Assembly: GCA_013397845.1 (NCBI GenBank)
Contig: VZTG01007795.1
Coordinates: forward strand, 14,547 to 78,546
Direction of reading: 5' to 3'
DNA: 64,000 bases
Source of the DNA: Melanocharis versteri
Lineage: Eukaryota > Chordata > Aves > Passeriformes > Melanocharitidae
Position 1 is the first letter of the stretch; each line of letters starts with the position of its first letter. Positions 61,782 through 64,000 of this stretch are shown in pieces. A program made the translations under genes and the position numbers. The notes beneath the pieces are model-generated. The model was not told where the DNA came from. It worked only from the letters and a program-made list of their open reading frames with translations, and ran no database searches.

Positions 61782-62339
61782 CAAGAGGTGAGGAGAGGAA
61801 AGCAAAGAACAGTCACTTCCATGGAGCTGCCCTGTGGCCCAGGGGAGAGGGAAGGAATATGTGATAAGGTTTGGGACACATCTCTGAGAAGTGAGGCAGT
61901 GGCTTCTTGCATCATTGATCAGCGTGTGAGTGAGGGGAATGAGAATGAAGGAGGTGCCAAAATGTGTGTGTTTGTGTTGGAAACAGCACACAGGCTGTTA
62001 CAGAGCCCCTAACACCTGCATGGGGTGCAGTCAGAGCTCCACGGCAGCCTTGGGGAAATCTCCTGGAAATGCTGATTTTTCCAAAGCAATTGAGTGTTGT
62101 GAACCCCTGAATTTCCCTTGTTAGCTAGGACACTTTGTCCTTGGTTGCCAGTGACTCCTGTTTTCCATACGTGGAAGGCTTGCAGTATTTTTTCTGGGGT
62201 TTGCAGGAACACCCCCTCGGTATGGGAAGGAAAAGAAATACGGGGTGTGCAATGAGGCAAGGATACTTGGTAGTAAGTAATTTTCTTGGCCAGTCTGTAA
62301 AAGTCCCACAAAATCCATGAGACAGGGTTGTGTGTAGAT

Positions 62340-62528
62340 CACACGGACTGGTTTGGGTTGGAAGGGATTGAAAGCCCATCCAGTGCCACCCCTGCCACGG
62401 CAGGGACACCTCCCACTGTCCCAGGCTGCTCCCAGCCCCAGTGTCCAGCCTGGCCTTGGGCACTGCCAGGGATCCAGGGGCGCCACAGCTGCTCTGGGCA
62501 CCCTGTGCCAGGGCCTGCCCACCCTCAC
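62340..62528 (-). mobile_element. CR1 LINE 3'-end fragment, antisense
   Basis: The sequence runs GGTTTGGGTTGGAAGGGATT, CCCATCCAGTGCCACCCCTG, and on to GGGCCTGCCCACCCTCACAG, nearly identical to the 25550 copy. The terminal octamers are lacking or decayed at the left edge. There is a small deletion in the GGGGCAGCCACAG stretch (here GGGGCGCCACAG). Confidence 0.9.
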
Positions 62529-64000
62529 AGTGCCCATGGCTTTCACCTGGCTGCTTTTCCTGGTGTGTAATTGCCCCACAGCACAAAACAAGCAGCTCTT
62601 TTTTTGTTTAGTCCTCGTGCTAAACAGAGCTGCTTACCAAGGTCCTTTGACCAGAATCACCTCCTCTGCCTTTGCTGTGAGACACCACTGACACTGACAG
62701 CTCGCCATCAGCTTCCATCAGCATCCAAAGGTGAATCCTCATCCTTTTCCCAGCGCTGCTCCTCAGTTCAATGAGCACCAAGAGCACTGGGTTCATCACC
62801 TGTCCTGCACAAAGCCTGTCCCTTGCTCAGCCCTGGCTTTGCCCAGCCCTGTTTGCAGCCTGACTGAAGACAGAGTTCCCCGGTTCCCTCACTTGACAAC
62901 AACAAATCTGAGTCACAATTCCCAGCCATGTCCTGAGGTGTGCTGAATGAGCCTCCCCACAGAACACTGCTGCCTGTTTGTGTGGCTGCTGCCTGCAAAA
63001 TGAACCTTTATGCGCAGGTTGAAAACATGTTGATGCTCCAGTGGAAGCTGCTAGTAAACTGCACCTGATTTGATTTCTGTTCTGTTGAGCAAAAAGGTCA
63101 ATTCCAATGTCGTCACCTGCCTTGATTCTTAAAGGAAAATAAAATTTTGGGATTGATGTGAAATGCAGATGGACTTTTAGGTTACATTGATTTTCAATCA
63201 TTTCACTGTACTGTCATTCATTTTTCATATGATGTGCCATATTTTTATTTCACCGTGCTGTTTTTTTTGTCCTTCCCATGTTTAAAACTGTTTCATTAAC
63301 CAGTGAAATCTAGGAAGATGTTCTGCCAAGTTTCTGTAACTTCTGAGGACATTAACCAATCACTAACCAAGCACAAAATGCCATCAAGATACAGAAGAAA
63401 TTTAAATATACCTTCTCTCTGCGTGCCCAGGAGGAATAAGCTCCTATTGTGCACTTAGATTAACTTTTCATCAAAGTGGAGAACAGAGAACTATTTTCTT
63501 TCTGAAACTCGTAGTTTAAACTTCCCAGAAATGATTGAGTCTTACAGCTTTTAGGGAAATGTAAAAAGTGCTTCTGCCCACCAAGGACTTGATAAAGATT
63601 TTTGGCGCTTGTGACATGAATGCATCTGTCTTTTCCCTGTGATCAGAAACGGAGGCGGGCTGTAAATGATGGAAATGTGATCTTCGATTTCCCACTTCCC
63701 TCTGCCTAAACTGATATTTTTATTAAAGAGGGAGAGAGAAATGAAAGGTGTTGCACAGCTAGCCATCAGACTGAGCAGCTGACCTCAATTATTGCAGGCT
63801 GATGACGTTGACCACATCCCACCAAGGGTAAAATCAGATCTCTGCCATGAGTCCTACGTCTCGGGAGCCTTGCCTGTGGAGCAGGGCAGGGAAGATTCCC
63901 AGCAGAGGATTTTTGAGGGCTATGAGTGCTTTTCAAGCTATCCTTAAGATATTTGAATCACGAGATTGATGTCAGTCATTTTCAGAAAGCATCAGCAAGG

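Larger units (their letters stand above)
52011..64000 (+). other. XRCC4 intron after coding exon 5 (continues past the window)
   Basis: The intron starts with GTAAGA after exon 5. I looked for the Ser-rich, basic C-terminal part of XRCC4 and its terminal acidic motif and did not recognise either, so the last exon or exons are presumed to lie further right. Contents: 52011-55950 unremarkable apart from a short 19-bp tandem duplication at 55056; 55960-56240 a motif-rich block; 56240-57640 nothing beyond AAAT-rich DNA near 57100; an antisense CR1 at 57645; 57810-62330 mostly unremarkable with a paired E-box hairpin at 61056; an antisense CR1 at 62340; 62530-64000 nothing recognised. Confidence 0.7.

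Noticed and set aside
52011..64000. Last XRCC4 exon(s)
   Set aside because: I searched for the basic stretch and terminal acidic motif of the C-terminal tail and did not recognise a frame with a proper acceptor. A diverged short exon could have been missed.
1..64000. tRNA, snRNA, CRISPR array, provirus or novel gene system
   Set aside because: No cloverleaf with A and B boxes, no snRNA-like sequence, no regularly spaced direct repeats of CRISPR type and no LTR pair or retroviral gene were recognised by eye on either strand.

Overview
This is vertebrate, non-coding-dominated nuclear DNA, almost certainly from a bird and probably a songbird. The grounds are long introns with canonical GT-AG sites, about ten short CR1 LINE fragments in both orientations (the dominant avian retrotransposon), frequent simple repeats and assembly gaps. 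There is no operon structure or dense coding, and no CRISPR array or prokaryotic signal. The placement among birds is inferred from the CR1 sequences and from memory of the family, not from a search.

The only gene I can support is XRCC4, the non-homologous end-joining scaffold that holds DNA ligase IV. It lies on the + strand and is incomplete. Five coding exons are seen: 1294-1432 (start codon, preceded by 11 bases of 5' UTR from 1283), 4049-4236, 46317-46483, 51362-51514 and 51907-52010. Reading phases join without a break to give 250 complete codons plus the first base of the next. The exons encode the N-terminal head domain, the dimerising coiled coil with the ligase IV-binding stretch, and the start of the C-terminal tail, including the CK2-type acidic motif. 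The promoter and non-coding first exon should lie left of the window. The final coding part (roughly 80 residues by comparison with human) was not found and should lie to the right.

Layout: 1-1282 is the 5' intron; 1433-4048 is a 2.6 kb intron; 4237-46316 is an apparent 42 kb intron holding most of the window; 46484-51361 is a 4.9 kb intron; 51515-51906 is a 392-base intron; 52011-64000 is the start of another long intron. The 42 kb intron is inflated. At 34480-40679 the same roughly 1.8-2.3 kb sequence appears three times, separated by a single n (36295) and a 282-base run of n (38632-38913). The overlaps fit three contigs that tile one locus but were never merged, so about 3.86 kb is probably surplus.

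Other structure includes a five-unit 21-bp CpG-bearing minisatellite (7171-7276), a roughly 92% identical dispersed duplicate pair of about 90 bp (17401/20157), a diverged 69-bp tandem duplication (26970-27102), several short tandem duplications, and AT-rich, motif-dense patches that could be conserved enhancers. I did not find a previously undescribed biological system. The most consequential observation is the probable false duplication; the most interesting biological candidates are the minisatellite, the dispersed duplicate pair and the possible enhancers.
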